58,447 bases of DNA from a virus. The position numbers and the translations under genes were made by a program. The DNA lies in IMG/VR virus record IMGVR_UViG_3300042934_000463, positions 1 to 58,447 of that record. One strand, written 5' to 3'. Every line of letters starts with the position of its first letter. The stretch's first letter is position 1. The notes under the pieces are model-generated. The model ran no database searches, was not told where the DNA came from, and worked only from the letters and a program-made list of their open reading frames with translations. This document shows, piece by piece, positions 46,663-55,687 of the stretch.

Positions 46663-49116
46663 ATGTCATGCAAAAATTGTGGATTACACATACATTCAGC
46701 CCCCACTTGTATACAAGGTTGTGGTAGTAAAAAAGCTGATATAATGATTATAAATAGTTTAGCTGGAGATTTAGATGAATCTGAAGAAAAAGCTATAATG
46801 GATGATGTATTAAAAAAACATTTACAAGATATAGGTATTGATCTTAAAAGGGTATATTATACTAATGCTATTAAGTGTAGAACACCCAAAGGAACTAAGG
46901 TTAAGATAACTGAGGTTAAGAGATGTAAGAAATATTTGGATGATGAGATAAAAAAGGTTAATCCCAAATTTGTATTAGCTATAGGAGCTCAGGCTACAAA
47001 AGCTTTAACTGATGAGGGTATCACATCAATAAATGGAGTTATTAGAGAAAAGGATGGTTATAAATATATGGCTACTTTTGCTCCTGGTATTATATATAGA
47101 GATCCAGGAAAAGCTCCTTATGTAATACAGGCCTTTAATAATTTCAAAGATATGGTAAAGGGTATTGAAACCAAATTACCTGAATTAAATATAAAATTTG
47201 TAAAAAATAAGAGAGAGATTATTAAGGCCTTACATTATTTAGAAAAGCATAATTATAGACAAATAGCTTATGATATTGAGACTAGAGGTCTAGATAGATA
47301 TAAACAAAATATAACCCTATTTGGTTTTGGTAATGATAAAGTACAATTCATATTGCCTTTGGAAGTAAAATACTCACCCCTGAGGGGTAAGAAGATAGCA
47401 CAGATCAATCTGATGAGGTTCCTCATTAAGAGGTTGAATAATATCACAAATGAAAGGATAGGACAAAATGGTAAGTTTGATGATTTATTCATAGAAGAAG
47501 TTTTTGGTGTAAGGCCTGATATTACCTTTGATACTATGTTAGCTTCCCATGCCCTTGATGAAAATACCCCAAATGGATTAAAGGAGAATGCTGTAAGATT
47601 TTGTGGGGCTAAGGATTGGGATATTAATAAAAAGCTAAAAACTGGTAATGTTCAAACCAAGTTGGATTATGAGCAATACACTAGTTATTTGGGATATGAT
47701 GTATTCTACACCTTTAAACTCAAAAAGAAATTCAGAAAACTATTAAGACAAGATATGGCCATATATAAAATATTCAAGCATATCTACATGCCTGCTAGCA
47801 AGGCCTATGAGGACATTCAAAAGAAGGGAGCATATGTTAGACAGAAACAATTTAAAGAGGCTGAAAAGTACCTTAAGGATAAATTGGCTGATATTGAGAA
47901 AAGACTTAAAAAATATACAAAGGGTAAGGAAATTAATTGGAACTCACCAAAACAAGTGGGGGATTTTTTGTATAAGGATCTTAAGTTACCAATATTAGAA
48001 AAGACTGAATCAGGAGCTCCAGCTACAGGTGAATCCATATTATTAAGATTAAGAGATAAACACCCTGCAGTTGAAGTATTATTAGAATATAGAGGGGTCC
48101 ATATACAGATATCCCATTTTATTACTGGGTGGCAAGAGAGAATGGTTGGCAAGAGATTACACCCTAACTTTAAACTTCATGGAACAGTAACAGGAAGAAC
48201 CTCATCCAATGACCCAAATCTTCAACAGGTTCCTAGAGATAAAATTATAAGGAGCTTAATAGGAGCCCCTGAAGGAAGAGTATTTGTGGAAGCTGATTTA
48301 TCACAAGCAGAATTAAGAATAGCCGCTATGATGAGTGGAGACCATACAATGAAGCTTACTTATCAAACTGGAGGAGATATTCATAATACAACTTACAATG
48401 CCATAGCTGAGGATAGAATTGAGGATGAAAAGGATCCAGCTGTTAAAAAAGAAAAAAGGAAAAAGGCCAAGGCAGTTAATTTTGGTTTCCTATATGGTAT
48501 GGGATGGAAAAAATTCCAGGAATATGCAAGAGATACTTATGGTCTTAAACTTACTGATAAGGAAGCTAAGGAATATCGTAAACGTTTCTTTATGATGTAT
48601 ACAGACTTACCAGCATGGCATGATAGACAAAGAAAGATAGTTCATGCATTGAAACAGGTTAGATCACCAATAGGAAGATTAAGAAGATTACCTGATATTG
48701 ATTCTTCTGAAAAGTCAAAAGTTGCCGAAGCCGAAAGACAATCAATTAATTCACCAGTTCAAGGGTTTGGCTCAGATATTACTCTATTAGGATTATGTGA
48801 GTTAATGGGTTATGCAAAATATTATAATCCAGAATGGGTTGTAGACAAATCAAAATTTGATTGTATTGGAACAGTTCATGACTCTATACTTTGTGAAGTT
48901 GATGAGGATTATGTAGAAGAGTTTGTATGGAAGATCAAGAATATAGTACAATATTCTAAGGTTCTTACTAAGGTCTTTAAATTTAACCCAACTGTTCCAA
49001 TAATAATGGATGTTTCAGTGGGTAAGACCTGGGGTAATTGTAAAGAGCTGGACTTTAATGGAGACTGGAAAAAAGAAGTTAAAAATATATTAAAAGATAT
49101 AAAACAATCTGCATAA
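46663..49116 (+). CDS. DNA polymerase A with N-terminal UDG-like Fe-S domain
   Basis: 817 residues. Residues 1-165 resemble family 4 uracil-DNA glycosylases and keep the four cluster cysteines (C3, C6, C72, C88; NAIKCRTP, RCKKYL), but the catalytic GE.PG loop is SLAGD and the HPS motif is APG, so glycosylase activity is doubtful. A DEDD exonuclease follows (YDIETRG at 203, QNGKFDD, YLGYDVFYTF). The polymerase domain has DLSQAELR, KAVNFGFLYG and VHDS (usually VHDE). SPO1-type phage polymerases have a similar N-terminal domain. Confidence 0.9.
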   Translation: MSCKNCGLHIHSAPTCIQGCGSKKADIMIINSLAGDLDESEEKAIMDDVLKKHLQDIGIDLKRVYYTNAIKCRTPKGTKVKITEVKRCKKYLDDEIKKVNPKFVLAIGAQATKALTDEGITSINGVIREKDGYKYMATFAPGIIYRDPGKAPYVIQAFNNFKDMVKGIETKLPELNIKFVKNKREIIKALHYLEKHNYRQIAYDIETRGLDRYKQNITLFGFGNDKVQFILPLEVKYSPLRGKKIAQINLMRFLIKRLNNITNERIGQNGKFDDLFIEEVFGVRPDITFDTMLASHALDENTPNGLKENAVRFCGAKDWDINKKLKTGNVQTKLDYEQYTSYLGYDVFYTFKLKKKFRKLLRQDMAIYKIFKHIYMPASKAYEDIQKKGAYVRQKQFKEAEKYLKDKLADIEKRLKKYTKGKEINWNSPKQVGDFLYKDLKLPILEKTESGAPATGESILLRLRDKHPAVEVLLEYRGVHIQISHFITGWQERMVGKRLHPNFKLHGTVTGRTSSNDPNLQQVPRDKIIRSLIGAPEGRVFVEADLSQAELRIAAMMSGDHTMKLTYQTGGDIHNTTYNAIAEDRIEDEKDPAVKKEKRKKAKAVNFGFLYGMGWKKFQEYARDTYGLKLTDKEAKEYRKRFFMMYTDLPAWHDRQRKIVHALKQVRSPIGRLRRLPDIDSSEKSKVAEAERQSINSPVQGFGSDITLLGLCELMGYAKYYNPEWVVDKSKFDCIGTVHDSILCEVDEDYVEEFVWKIKNIVQYSKVLTKVFKFNPTVPIIMDVSVGKTWGNCKELDFNGDWKKEVKNILKDIKQSA

Positions 49117-49123
49117 AATGATA

Positions 49124-49152
49124 TTGACATAGCTTAAAGGTTATGATAATAT
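49124..49152 (+). promoter_or_regulatory. Replication-region promoter (TTGACA-17-TAATAT)
   Basis: TTGACA 49124-49129 followed by TAG, TAATAT 49147-49152, 17-base spacer. The transcript start would be only about 10 bases before the ribosome site. Confidence 0.72.
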
Positions 49153-49181
49153 ATTAATGATGAAGAAAGGAGGTGATTCCT

Positions 49182-50177
49182 ATTAAAGTTTCAAACTCCA
49201 GAATTAATTTATTTCTAAGATGTCCCTATGCACATTATTTAAAATATTATGAGCATCTGGAAAGAAAAACTAAAGCTGCAGCTCTTCAAAGGGGTACTGT
49301 AGTACATGAAGCTATTGAGGCCTACAACACAGGTAAATCCTGGAAGAAGGTAATAAAGAGATTTGAAAGAGACTTCATGAAAAATACCATGGCTGAGGAA
49401 AGAGTAGAACTGGGAGATATCCCTAAAATAGCTCAAACTATATGTGAAAACTATTTTGCTTGTTATGAGCAAGAGGATGAGAACCTAGAATATATCCAAA
49501 ATGAATTACACTTTGATCTGCCATTGACCAAAACCATAACTTTGGAGGGGTATATAGATGCTCTAACCTTAGATAATAAAATCCTTTGGCCAATGGAACA
49601 TAAAACCTATGCTAGATTACCAGATAGAGACTTCTTAATGTTTAATTCACAATCTGGAAGATATATATGGGCTTTATGGGAATTAGGTTATAATCCTGCA
49701 GGATTCCTGTGGAATATACTTTTAGTAAAAGAACCTGCAAAACCAAAAATGACTGAGAAGACTAATAAACTTTCACTTGCTGCAATAAACTCTACACCTT
49801 TTGCGGTAGAAAAGGGAATCAAGGAATTGGGATTAGATCCTAGAAAATATAAGGATTATATCAACAAATTTAGTTATGATGATTTCTTTTTCAGACACAA
49901 AGTAAGGCTATCAAAACCAGTAGTTAATTCAATCATGGAGGATACTATACAAGTAGCTAAAATGATAGAATCCCATGGCATGACCTATAAGAGTAAGAAT
50001 CTAGGTAAAGATTGTGGATGGTGTTCCTATAAATCCATATGCCAAGGAGAATTATGTGGTTTAGATGTAGACTTCATTAAAAAGACTGAATATGTAATAA
50101 GAGAAGGAAGGGATAAAAAAGATGGTAAAGAAAAAGGGAAGTCCCAGTCCACCAAAAAAGTCAAGCATAGAAGATAG
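49182..50177 (+). CDS. Cas4/RecB-like PD-(D/E)XK exonuclease with Fe-S cysteines
   Basis: About 331 residues. SRINLFLRCPYAHYLKY near the start is the typical first Cys region, the nuclease core is GYIDAL...WPMEHKTY (D...E.K), and the C-terminus has CGWCSYKSICQ, completing a 4Cys cluster as in Cas4 and AddB. The start is unusual: the full AAAGGAGGTGAT ribosome site is followed eight bases later by ATT, and the only upstream option, GTG at 49173, lies inside that site. It should resect DNA ends for the adjacent Sak4-like ATPase. Confidence 0.82.
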   Translation: MKVSNSRINLFLRCPYAHYLKYYEHLERKTKAAALQRGTVVHEAIEAYNTGKSWKKVIKRFERDFMKNTMAEERVELGDIPKIAQTICENYFACYEQEDENLEYIQNELHFDLPLTKTITLEGYIDALTLDNKILWPMEHKTYARLPDRDFLMFNSQSGRYIWALWELGYNPAGFLWNILLVKEPAKPKMTEKTNKLSLAAINSTPFAVEKGIKELGLDPRKYKDYINKFSYDDFFFRHKVRLSKPVVNSIMEDTIQVAKMIESHGMTYKSKNLGKDCGWCSYKSICQGELCGLDVDFIKKTEYVIREGRDKKDGKEKGKSQSTKKVKHRR

Positions 50178-50988
50178 GATAAAGGATCTAATGGATATGA
50201 ATATGCCTTTAGTAACAACTTTGTATGGTAGAGGTGGAACAGGTAAAACTACTATTGCAAGTTTCTACCCAAAGCCTATGTTATTTATTGATGTAAAAGA
50301 CAAGGGTACGGAATCAGCTAAACACAAGAATCTTAAAAGAGGAGATGTTAAGGTTTTTGAGGTTAAAGATTTGGATGACATTTATGAGATCTATGACCAT
50401 ATAGTTGATAGTGGAAAATATAAATCGGTAATTATTGACCATATGACTGCATTACAAGAGATATCACATAATAAGGTTAAAGAAGAAGAAGGTAAAGATC
50501 AGATGTCTCAAAGGATGTTTGGAGTATCAGCTGGATATTTAAAAGAGATTGTACAGATGTATAAGGGGTTGGGAGATATGGGAATAGATCCTGTATTCCT
50601 ATGCCAAGATAGACTACAAGAAGGTGATGGAGAAGGAGATGAACAACTTCTACCAGAAGTAGGAGCAGGGTTAATGCCTTCAGTGGCTACCTTTCTAAAT
50701 GCTGCCTCAAGAATAATTGGTCATACTTATTTATATGAAACCATGACTAAGACTGGAAATATGCAAGTCCATAGAGAAATAGAATATAGGCTAAGGTTAG
50801 GGCCTAACCCTTACTATGTTACTAAATTTACTAGGCCTAGAGGTACACCTTGCCCACAATATTTAACTATAGATGTTGAGAATGGTAATCCCTATGAAGA
50901 CTTACAGACTATATTAAGGGGTGAATGGAAAGCTCCTACAGTAACTAAAAAACCCAATAAGAAAAAAGGTAAGAAGGTTAAAAAATAG
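50122..50988 (+). CDS. Sak4-like RecA-fold recombination ATPase
   Basis: 288 residues. Walker A GRGGTGKTT at 36-44, Walker B-like YKSVIIDHMTAL, and a following QEGDGEGDEQLLPEV loop typical of phage Sak4/AAA_24 proteins, which are single-domain RecA relatives promoting annealing with an SSB partner. The C-terminus is basic (KKPNKKKGKKVKK). It overlaps the Cas4-like gene by 56 bases, and the gene for the likely SSB partner follows. Confidence 0.85.
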   Translation: MVKKKGSPSPPKKSSIEDRIKDLMDMNMPLVTTLYGRGGTGKTTIASFYPKPMLFIDVKDKGTESAKHKNLKRGDVKVFEVKDLDDIYEIYDHIVDSGKYKSVIIDHMTALQEISHNKVKEEEGKDQMSQRMFGVSAGYLKEIVQMYKGLGDMGIDPVFLCQDRLQEGDGEGDEQLLPEVGAGLMPSVATFLNAASRIIGHTYLYETMTKTGNMQVHREIEYRLRLGPNPYYVTKFTRPRGTPCPQYLTIDVENGNPYEDLQTILRGEWKAPTVTKKPNKKKGKKVKK

Positions 50989-50991
50989 TTC

Positions 50992-51020
50992 TTGACATAG
51001 TTTAAATGCTGTGTTAATAT
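50992..51020 (+). promoter_or_regulatory. Replication-region promoter (TTGACA-17-TAATAT)
   Basis: TTGACA 50992-50997 followed by TAG, TAATAT 51015-51020, 17-base spacer; begins four bases after the Sak4-like stop. Confidence 0.72.
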
Positions 51021-51069
51021 AAAATTATCCATGAATAGAAAACTATAAATATTTAGGAGGAATTTAAAA

Positions 51070-52041
51070 ATGGCTAAAAGAAATGGAAGAAATAAAGGAA
51101 CAGGTGTTAGTGTTGATTTATCAGGAGTTGAAACTGGAAGTAGAAAGGCTATACCAGAAGGAACTTATCCAGTAACTGTTGACTCAATAGAATTGAAAAA
51201 ATCCGATAACTCAGGCGGTAATTATTTATCCTTTACTTTTGAAGTTGAAGAAGGAACACATAAGGGGTCTAAATTATTCCATAACTGTTCATTACAACCC
51301 CAAGCATTATTCAACTTAAAAAGTGTATTATTAGCTTTAGGATTTGAAATACCTAACAAGGCTTTTGACTTAGATACTACACAACTTGTGGGACTATCAT
51401 GTTTAGTAGAAGTATCTCATGAGGTTTATGAAGGTAAGAAAAAAGCTAGAATCACTGATTTTATAAATCCAGAAGATTCCGATGATGATGGAGAAGACTC
51501 TGATTTTGATTTAGAAGAATTGGAAAAAGATGAATTAGTGGAATTAGCTAAAGCTCTAAAAATAACTGCTAAAAAGATCAAGGGAGCTAAAACAGAAGAA
51601 GCACTAATTGAACTAATTGAAGCTGTTGAAGATTGGGAAGAAACAGCAGAGGAAATGTTTGGAGAAGAAGATAGTGATGATAATGAAGAAGATGAGACAG
51701 AGGAAACTCCAGAACTAGAAGATCTTGAACTTGACTCATTAAAGGAATTAGCTAAATATATGGACATACCAGCTAAGAAAATGAAAAAGGCAAAAACAGA
51801 AGAAGCTATAATAGCTGTTATACAAGATTCAGCAGATGAAGATGAAATAGAAGAAGCTATTGAACATTTATTTGGTGTAGACTCAGATGATGATGGGGGA
51901 GAAGATGATGATACTCCAGATTATGAAGAAATGTCTCTAAAAGATTTAAAAGCCCTAGCTAAGGAAAGGGGAATCAAAATAACCAAGAAAGATGATAAAG
52001 ATTCCATCATTGAAAAGCTAGAAGAAGATGATGAGGAATAA
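51070..52041 (+). CDS. DUF669-like ssDNA-binding protein with three SAP-like domains
   Basis: 323 residues. Residues ~1-135 match DUF669-type phage proteins (AIPEGTYPVTVDSIEL, YLSFTFEVEEGTHKGSKLF, LKSVLLALGFE), an OB-like ssDNA-binding family placed next to Sak4 in other phages. Three SAP/Rho-N-like units follow (about 145-185, 215-250, 280-320), with Asp/Glu-rich linkers replacing the normal acidic SSB tail. Highly expressed by design: own promoter and AGGAGG site. Confidence 0.78.
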   Translation: MAKRNGRNKGTGVSVDLSGVETGSRKAIPEGTYPVTVDSIELKKSDNSGGNYLSFTFEVEEGTHKGSKLFHNCSLQPQALFNLKSVLLALGFEIPNKAFDLDTTQLVGLSCLVEVSHEVYEGKKKARITDFINPEDSDDDGEDSDFDLEELEKDELVELAKALKITAKKIKGAKTEEALIELIEAVEDWEETAEEMFGEEDSDDNEEDETEETPELEDLELDSLKELAKYMDIPAKKMKKAKTEEAIIAVIQDSADEDEIEEAIEHLFGVDSDDDGGEDDDTPDYEEMSLKDLKALAKERGIKITKKDDKDSIIEKLEEDDEE

Positions 52042-52054
52042 TTAAAAATTGAAT

Positions 52055-52077
52055 AGGGGCCTGTAATGGGCCCTTTT
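52055..52077 (+). terminator. Weak terminator or attenuator
   Basis: AGGGGCC pairs with GGCCCTT around a seven-base loop, followed by TTA. The short T-run suggests partial readthrough into the ThyX-like gene. Confidence 0.45.
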
Positions 52078-52095
52078 ATATTAGGAGGAAATATT

Positions 52096-52689
52096 ATGAA
52101 GCAGGATAACTTAAAAATAACTGTTGAGATCACACAAGGCACATACAGGGAAATAGCTGATAGAGCTAGAACTACTATTGGTATGGGAAAAGGTGATAAG
52201 GTTATATCCTTAAACTATGTTAGAAAGATGTACTTGTGTGAGCATAGCCCTATTAGAATTAGAAATTTCTTGATAAGGATTGAAAATGTTCCAAGCTGGT
52301 TATCAGTACATTTTGTTAGACACCATGTAGGATATACTCCTTTTGTATCTACACAAAGGGATGATAGAAACCCAACTATTATAGATAGAGATGAAGAGAA
52401 ACAGGGTAATTTAGTTACATTAGAGATATATGCTAATGTTCAAGCTATCATAGCTGTAAGTAGGAAAAGGCTATGTAATTGTGCTCACCCAAGAGCTAAG
52501 GCTTTATGGTCTCAGGTAATACAAAAGCTTGGGGAAGTGGATGAAGTAATACCAAAAATAGCTGTTCCTGATTGTGTATATAGAGGATGGTGTTTTGAGC
52601 ATAAATCATGCAACTACCATCAAAGCCAAGGATTCGAGAAAGCTATCAATGAGTATAGAGAAGGTATAAATGGATGGAGAATGCAGTAG
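52096..52689 (+). CDS. thyX: Flavin-dependent thymidylate synthase (ThyX family)
   Basis: 197 residues from the ATG at 52096, with TTAGGAGGAAATATT upstream (ten further codons are open 5'). The ThyX signature RHRX7S is present as RHH-X7-S (75-85: RHHVGYTPFVS), with His for the third residue, and LCNCAHPRAKALW matches the substrate-binding region. The enzyme methylates dUMP to dTMP using FAD. The changed Arg may affect activity or substrate. Confidence 0.82.
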   Translation: MKQDNLKITVEITQGTYREIADRARTTIGMGKGDKVISLNYVRKMYLCEHSPIRIRNFLIRIENVPSWLSVHFVRHHVGYTPFVSTQRDDRNPTIIDRDEEKQGNLVTLEIYANVQAIIAVSRKRLCNCAHPRAKALWSQVIQKLGEVDEVIPKIAVPDCVYRGWCFEHKSCNYHQSQGFEKAINEYREGINGWRMQ

Positions 52690-52982
52690 TTAAAAAAATC
52701 AGAGAAGCCATAAAAAAAGAATATCCTAAGGCTTTTCAATTCAAATCTCATGGGGGAATGTATCAAAGATCAGGACTACCTGATATTATATGTAGTATCA
52801 ATGGTATATTTGTAGGTATAGAAGTTAAAGATGTGGGTAAGGAGAATACTCTAACCAAAATACAGCAACACAATCTAGATGTGATAAATGAGTCAGGGGG
52901 TATTGCTTTTATGTCTTCATCTGCAACACATACTATAAAAGAATTAAAGAGGAGGATTAAGAAATGGGAAATAAATATTTAG
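52674..52982 (+). CDS. VRR-NUC domain nuclease
   Basis: 102 residues, the size of phage VRR-NUC proteins. FKSHGGMYQRSGLPDIICSINGIFVGIEVKDVGK contains the catalytic D and E.K residues, and the QQHNLDVINESGG segment follows as in other family members. These PD-(D/E)XK nucleases act on branched or flapped DNA and often travel with SNF2 helicases, here 0.35 kb downstream. Overlaps both neighbours. Confidence 0.88.
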   Translation: MENAVVKKIREAIKKEYPKAFQFKSHGGMYQRSGLPDIICSINGIFVGIEVKDVGKENTLTKIQQHNLDVINESGGIAFMSSSATHTIKELKRRIKKWEINI

Positions 52983-53359
52983 GACAGGAACTAGTACCAG
53001 AGGGAGATCATAAAATGGGAGAGACAGTAAAGATGTGGGTGTGTGATGGTATAGCTGTTAAAGTGGATAAGCCCATAAACAAGGTAGCTAAACATCAAAT
53101 TATATGCCAAGAAATGAACGCTTTATATCAAAGGAAGAATGATAAGTATGGAGATAGTTTCCACAAGACATATGAAGAATATGGTTCTGCTATGTTATGT
53201 ATAAGGTTAGATGATAAACTAGCAAGAGCTAAACAACTCCTAATCCATGGAAAAGAAGCTACTGATAATGAGTCTATTAGAGATACATTAATTGATCTGG
53301 CTAATTATGCTATCATGGGAATAATGGAGTTAGAAGATGAAAAAAATCCAACTATTTAA
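52964..53359 (+). CDS. DUF1599 (Nmad1) nucleotide-modification-associated protein
   Basis: 131 residues. The C-terminal ~85 (NALYQRKNDKYGDSFHKTYEEYGSAMLCIRLDDKLARAKQL...DTLIDLANYAIMGIMELE) match DUF1599, a helical domain often found in phages near base-modification genes. It may bind or hydrolyse a nucleotide. It supports, but does not prove, modified DNA. Overlaps both neighbours by about 20 bases. Confidence 0.85.
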   Translation: MGNKYLGQELVPEGDHKMGETVKMWVCDGIAVKVDKPINKVAKHQIICQEMNALYQRKNDKYGDSFHKTYEEYGSAMLCIRLDDKLARAKQLLIHGKEATDNESIRDTLIDLANYAIMGIMELEDEKNPTI

Positions 53360-54914
53360 ACATCAAAAGGAGGCCCTGAAAAGGGTCTTAAAAAATCCCT
53401 ATTATGCACTATTCATGGAACAGGGGACTGGTAAAACACTAGTGGCTATTAAGGCCATTGAGAAAAGGTATAAAGAAGGAAAGCTTACTAGAGTTTTAAT
53501 ATTTGTACCTAAGACTATTGTATTTAATTGGCAGGAAGAAATTGAACGATTTTTAAGTATACCTAAAAAGAGTTATAGAGTTGAGGTTCTGGATGAAAGG
53601 AAAAAGGAGAAACAAATTGAGGCTCTTAAGAACTTCTATAAATTAGATCCTAGCAAACTAACAGTTAAGCAATTAAGAACCATGACAGAGGCTCCTAAAA
53701 AGGCTACTAAGACAGAGATGCTTAGGAATATACCTCAAAAACTTCAAATTCTAGTTATCAATTATCAAAAGTCATGGGTATTAAATAAGGAGTTAAAGAA
53801 GTATAAGCCCCAGATGTTAGTTATTGATGAATCACACAAGTTGAAGAATAGGAATGCTGATATCTCTAAAAATATTCACAGGTTAACTAGAGAATGTGAT
53901 TATAGGATTATTATGACTGGAACTCCAATATGTAATGGCTATGAAGATATATTTATGCAATTCAAAATATTAGATGATAATATACTAGGTAGTAATTATG
54001 GTGATTTTGAAGAAGACTATGTAGTTAAAGGTGGGTATATGAATTATCAGATCACAGGATATCAAAACATTGAAGATTTGGATAGAATCATACAAGAGAA
54101 TGCATATAGAGTTAAAATTGAAGAGTGTATTGATCTGCCTGAACAAATACCCGATCTATATTTAACCTGTGAATTGAATCCAAAGGCTAGGAAACTATAT
54201 AATGAGTTGGATAAAGAAATGGTAGTTGAATTAGATCTACTACAGGAAAACCTACCTCGTAAAGAATTGAAGTCCATATTGAAAAATCATGAAGTAAAGT
54301 ATAGCCCAAGAGAATCCTATTATGAATTATTAATAAAGGCTGCACAATATGTTAATACTTCTTCAGTTGAATTAATCATGACTAAAACTATGAGGCTGCA
54401 ACAGATAACAGGTGGGTTTATAAAAATGGACTCGGGTGAAGTGTTGAATATTAGTAAGGATAAACTATTGATGGCTAAAGAGTTTGTTGAAGAGTATTCA
54501 AAGCCTCTAGTAATATTCTGTCAATATATTCCTGAAATTGATATGCTTAAAAAAGAATTGGGTAAAATTAAGAGGGGCATGAAAAAGAAGAAACTAAGGA
54601 TAGAAACTATTACTGGTAAAACTAAGGATAAGGGTAAGATTAATAAAGAGTTCCAAGATGGTAAAATTGATGTATTGATATTACAATTAAAAGCTGGTAG
54701 TGTTGGCTTGAATCTGTTTAAGGCTTCTAAATTAATGTTTTATAGTTGGAACCATAGCTATGATGATTATGTCCAGGCTATAGCAAGAATTAAAAGAAAT
54801 GGGCAAAAGGAACCTTGGCAAATTATACATCTAATAGCTCAGGATACCATTGATTCTAAAATCCTAAAGGTGATAAAGTCTAAGGGTGATTTAGCTAAGA
54901 GGTTATTAAGATAA
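53337..54914 (+). CDS. SNF2-family helicase / translocase
   Basis: 525 residues. Helicase motifs: I MEQGTGKT (about 27-34), Ia IFVPKTIVFNWQEE, II DESH, III MTGTPICNG, IV VIFCQYIPEI, V LKAGSVGLNL and VI YVQAIARIKRNGQ. This is the full SNF2 (DEAD/H type) set, as found in phage replication modules next to VRR-NUC. It probably remodels forks or moves along dsDNA. A promoter for the next unit lies just after the stop. Confidence 0.92.
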   Translation: MKKIQLFKHQKEALKRVLKNPYYALFMEQGTGKTLVAIKAIEKRYKEGKLTRVLIFVPKTIVFNWQEEIERFLSIPKKSYRVEVLDERKKEKQIEALKNFYKLDPSKLTVKQLRTMTEAPKKATKTEMLRNIPQKLQILVINYQKSWVLNKELKKYKPQMLVIDESHKLKNRNADISKNIHRLTRECDYRIIMTGTPICNGYEDIFMQFKILDDNILGSNYGDFEEDYVVKGGYMNYQITGYQNIEDLDRIIQENAYRVKIEECIDLPEQIPDLYLTCELNPKARKLYNELDKEMVVELDLLQENLPRKELKSILKNHEVKYSPRESYYELLIKAAQYVNTSSVELIMTKTMRLQQITGGFIKMDSGEVLNISKDKLLMAKEFVEEYSKPLVIFCQYIPEIDMLKKELGKIKRGMKKKKLRIETITGKTKDKGKINKEFQDGKIDVLILQLKAGSVGLNLFKASKLMFYSWNHSYDDYVQAIARIKRNGQKEPWQIIHLIAQDTIDSKILKVIKSKGDLAKRLLR

Positions 54915-54917
54915 TTA

Positions 54918-54946
54918 TTTACTTCCTCCTAAGAGTATGGTATAAT
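54918..54946 (+). promoter_or_regulatory. Promoter (TTTACT-17-TATAAT, extended -10)
   Basis: TTTACT 54918-54923, TATAAT 54941-54946, 17-base spacer, TGG before the -10. Confidence 0.75.
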
Positions 54947-54978
54947 AAATATATACTAACTTAATAGGAGGATTTATT

Positions 54979-55638
54979 ATGAGATCATTGATAATTTTAC
55001 ATGCCTTAAACCACATAACCATATATAATAATGATGGTGAAGAAAGACATATTATGGTTCCACAAGAAAGTAGAGAAGAAAGAAAGCAATTCATTAGAAA
55101 TTTATTTGGTGATGATATAGCAGATAGACTATTGAAAGTGTTATTATCTGAAGTAAGGATTCCTAATTCCCATGAAACTTGGATTGGTAATATAGCTGTA
55201 CAAACTGAGAAGGACATTATAAATTGTGATGTTAAACAAGCTACAGAAAATATGTTCAGGACTATATCTGATAGAGGAGAATTAATAGAAGCTGAACATA
55301 GAGCAAAAGAAACTATCATGGGTATTGAATCATCAATAAAAGGAAAAGAATCCCAGGTTGAAACACCAAATAAGAAAAATAAGAGTAATACAATCAAATT
55401 GAATTTCAACACAGAGGTAGCTAACAGCTCCGCTAAGGCTCCTGTAGTAAATAATACATCTAAAACCTCATTAGATAATATAATAACACTAAAAGACCTA
55501 TGTATTGAGGTTAATATTGACCCTGGTAAAGCAAGAAGAATACTTAGAAAAAATGAGGATAGGTATAAAATAAATGGTAAATGGGAATGGGATCTAAAAA
55601 GTGATATATTGAAAGAAATTAGGGGCCTATTGAAATAG
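54979..55638 (+). CDS. Protein with C-terminal KARRILR domain (219 residues)
   Basis: N-terminal ~120 residues are of unknown type (LFGDDIADRLLKVLLSEVRI). A Lys/Asn/Ser linker follows, and the last ~50 residues are the domain ITLKDLCIEVNIDPGKARRI with LRKNED and WEWD. The same C-terminal domain ends the neighbouring gene at 55760. Likely a nucleic-acid-binding protein. It has its own promoter and terminator, unlike the packed operon before it. Confidence 0.75.
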   Translation: MRSLIILHALNHITIYNNDGEERHIMVPQESREERKQFIRNLFGDDIADRLLKVLLSEVRIPNSHETWIGNIAVQTEKDIINCDVKQATENMFRTISDRGELIEAEHRAKETIMGIESSIKGKESQVETPNKKNKSNTIKLNFNTEVANSSAKAPVVNNTSKTSLDNIITLKDLCIEVNIDPGKARRILRKNEDRYKINGKWEWDLKSDILKEIRGLLK

Positions 55639-55648
55639 GCTCTTTTTT
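55624..55648 (+). terminator. Intrinsic terminator
   Basis: GGCCTAT TGAA ATAGGCT stem-loop (one G-U) followed by CTTTTTT. Confidence 0.85.
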
Positions 55649-55687
55649 ATAGCCAAAAAGAAATTGTTAAAATTAGGAAAGTTTCTA

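Noticed and set aside
54915-55412. Minus-strand open frame of 165 codons
   Set aside because: Antisense to a gene with promoter, ribosome site and terminator; no ribosome site of its own.
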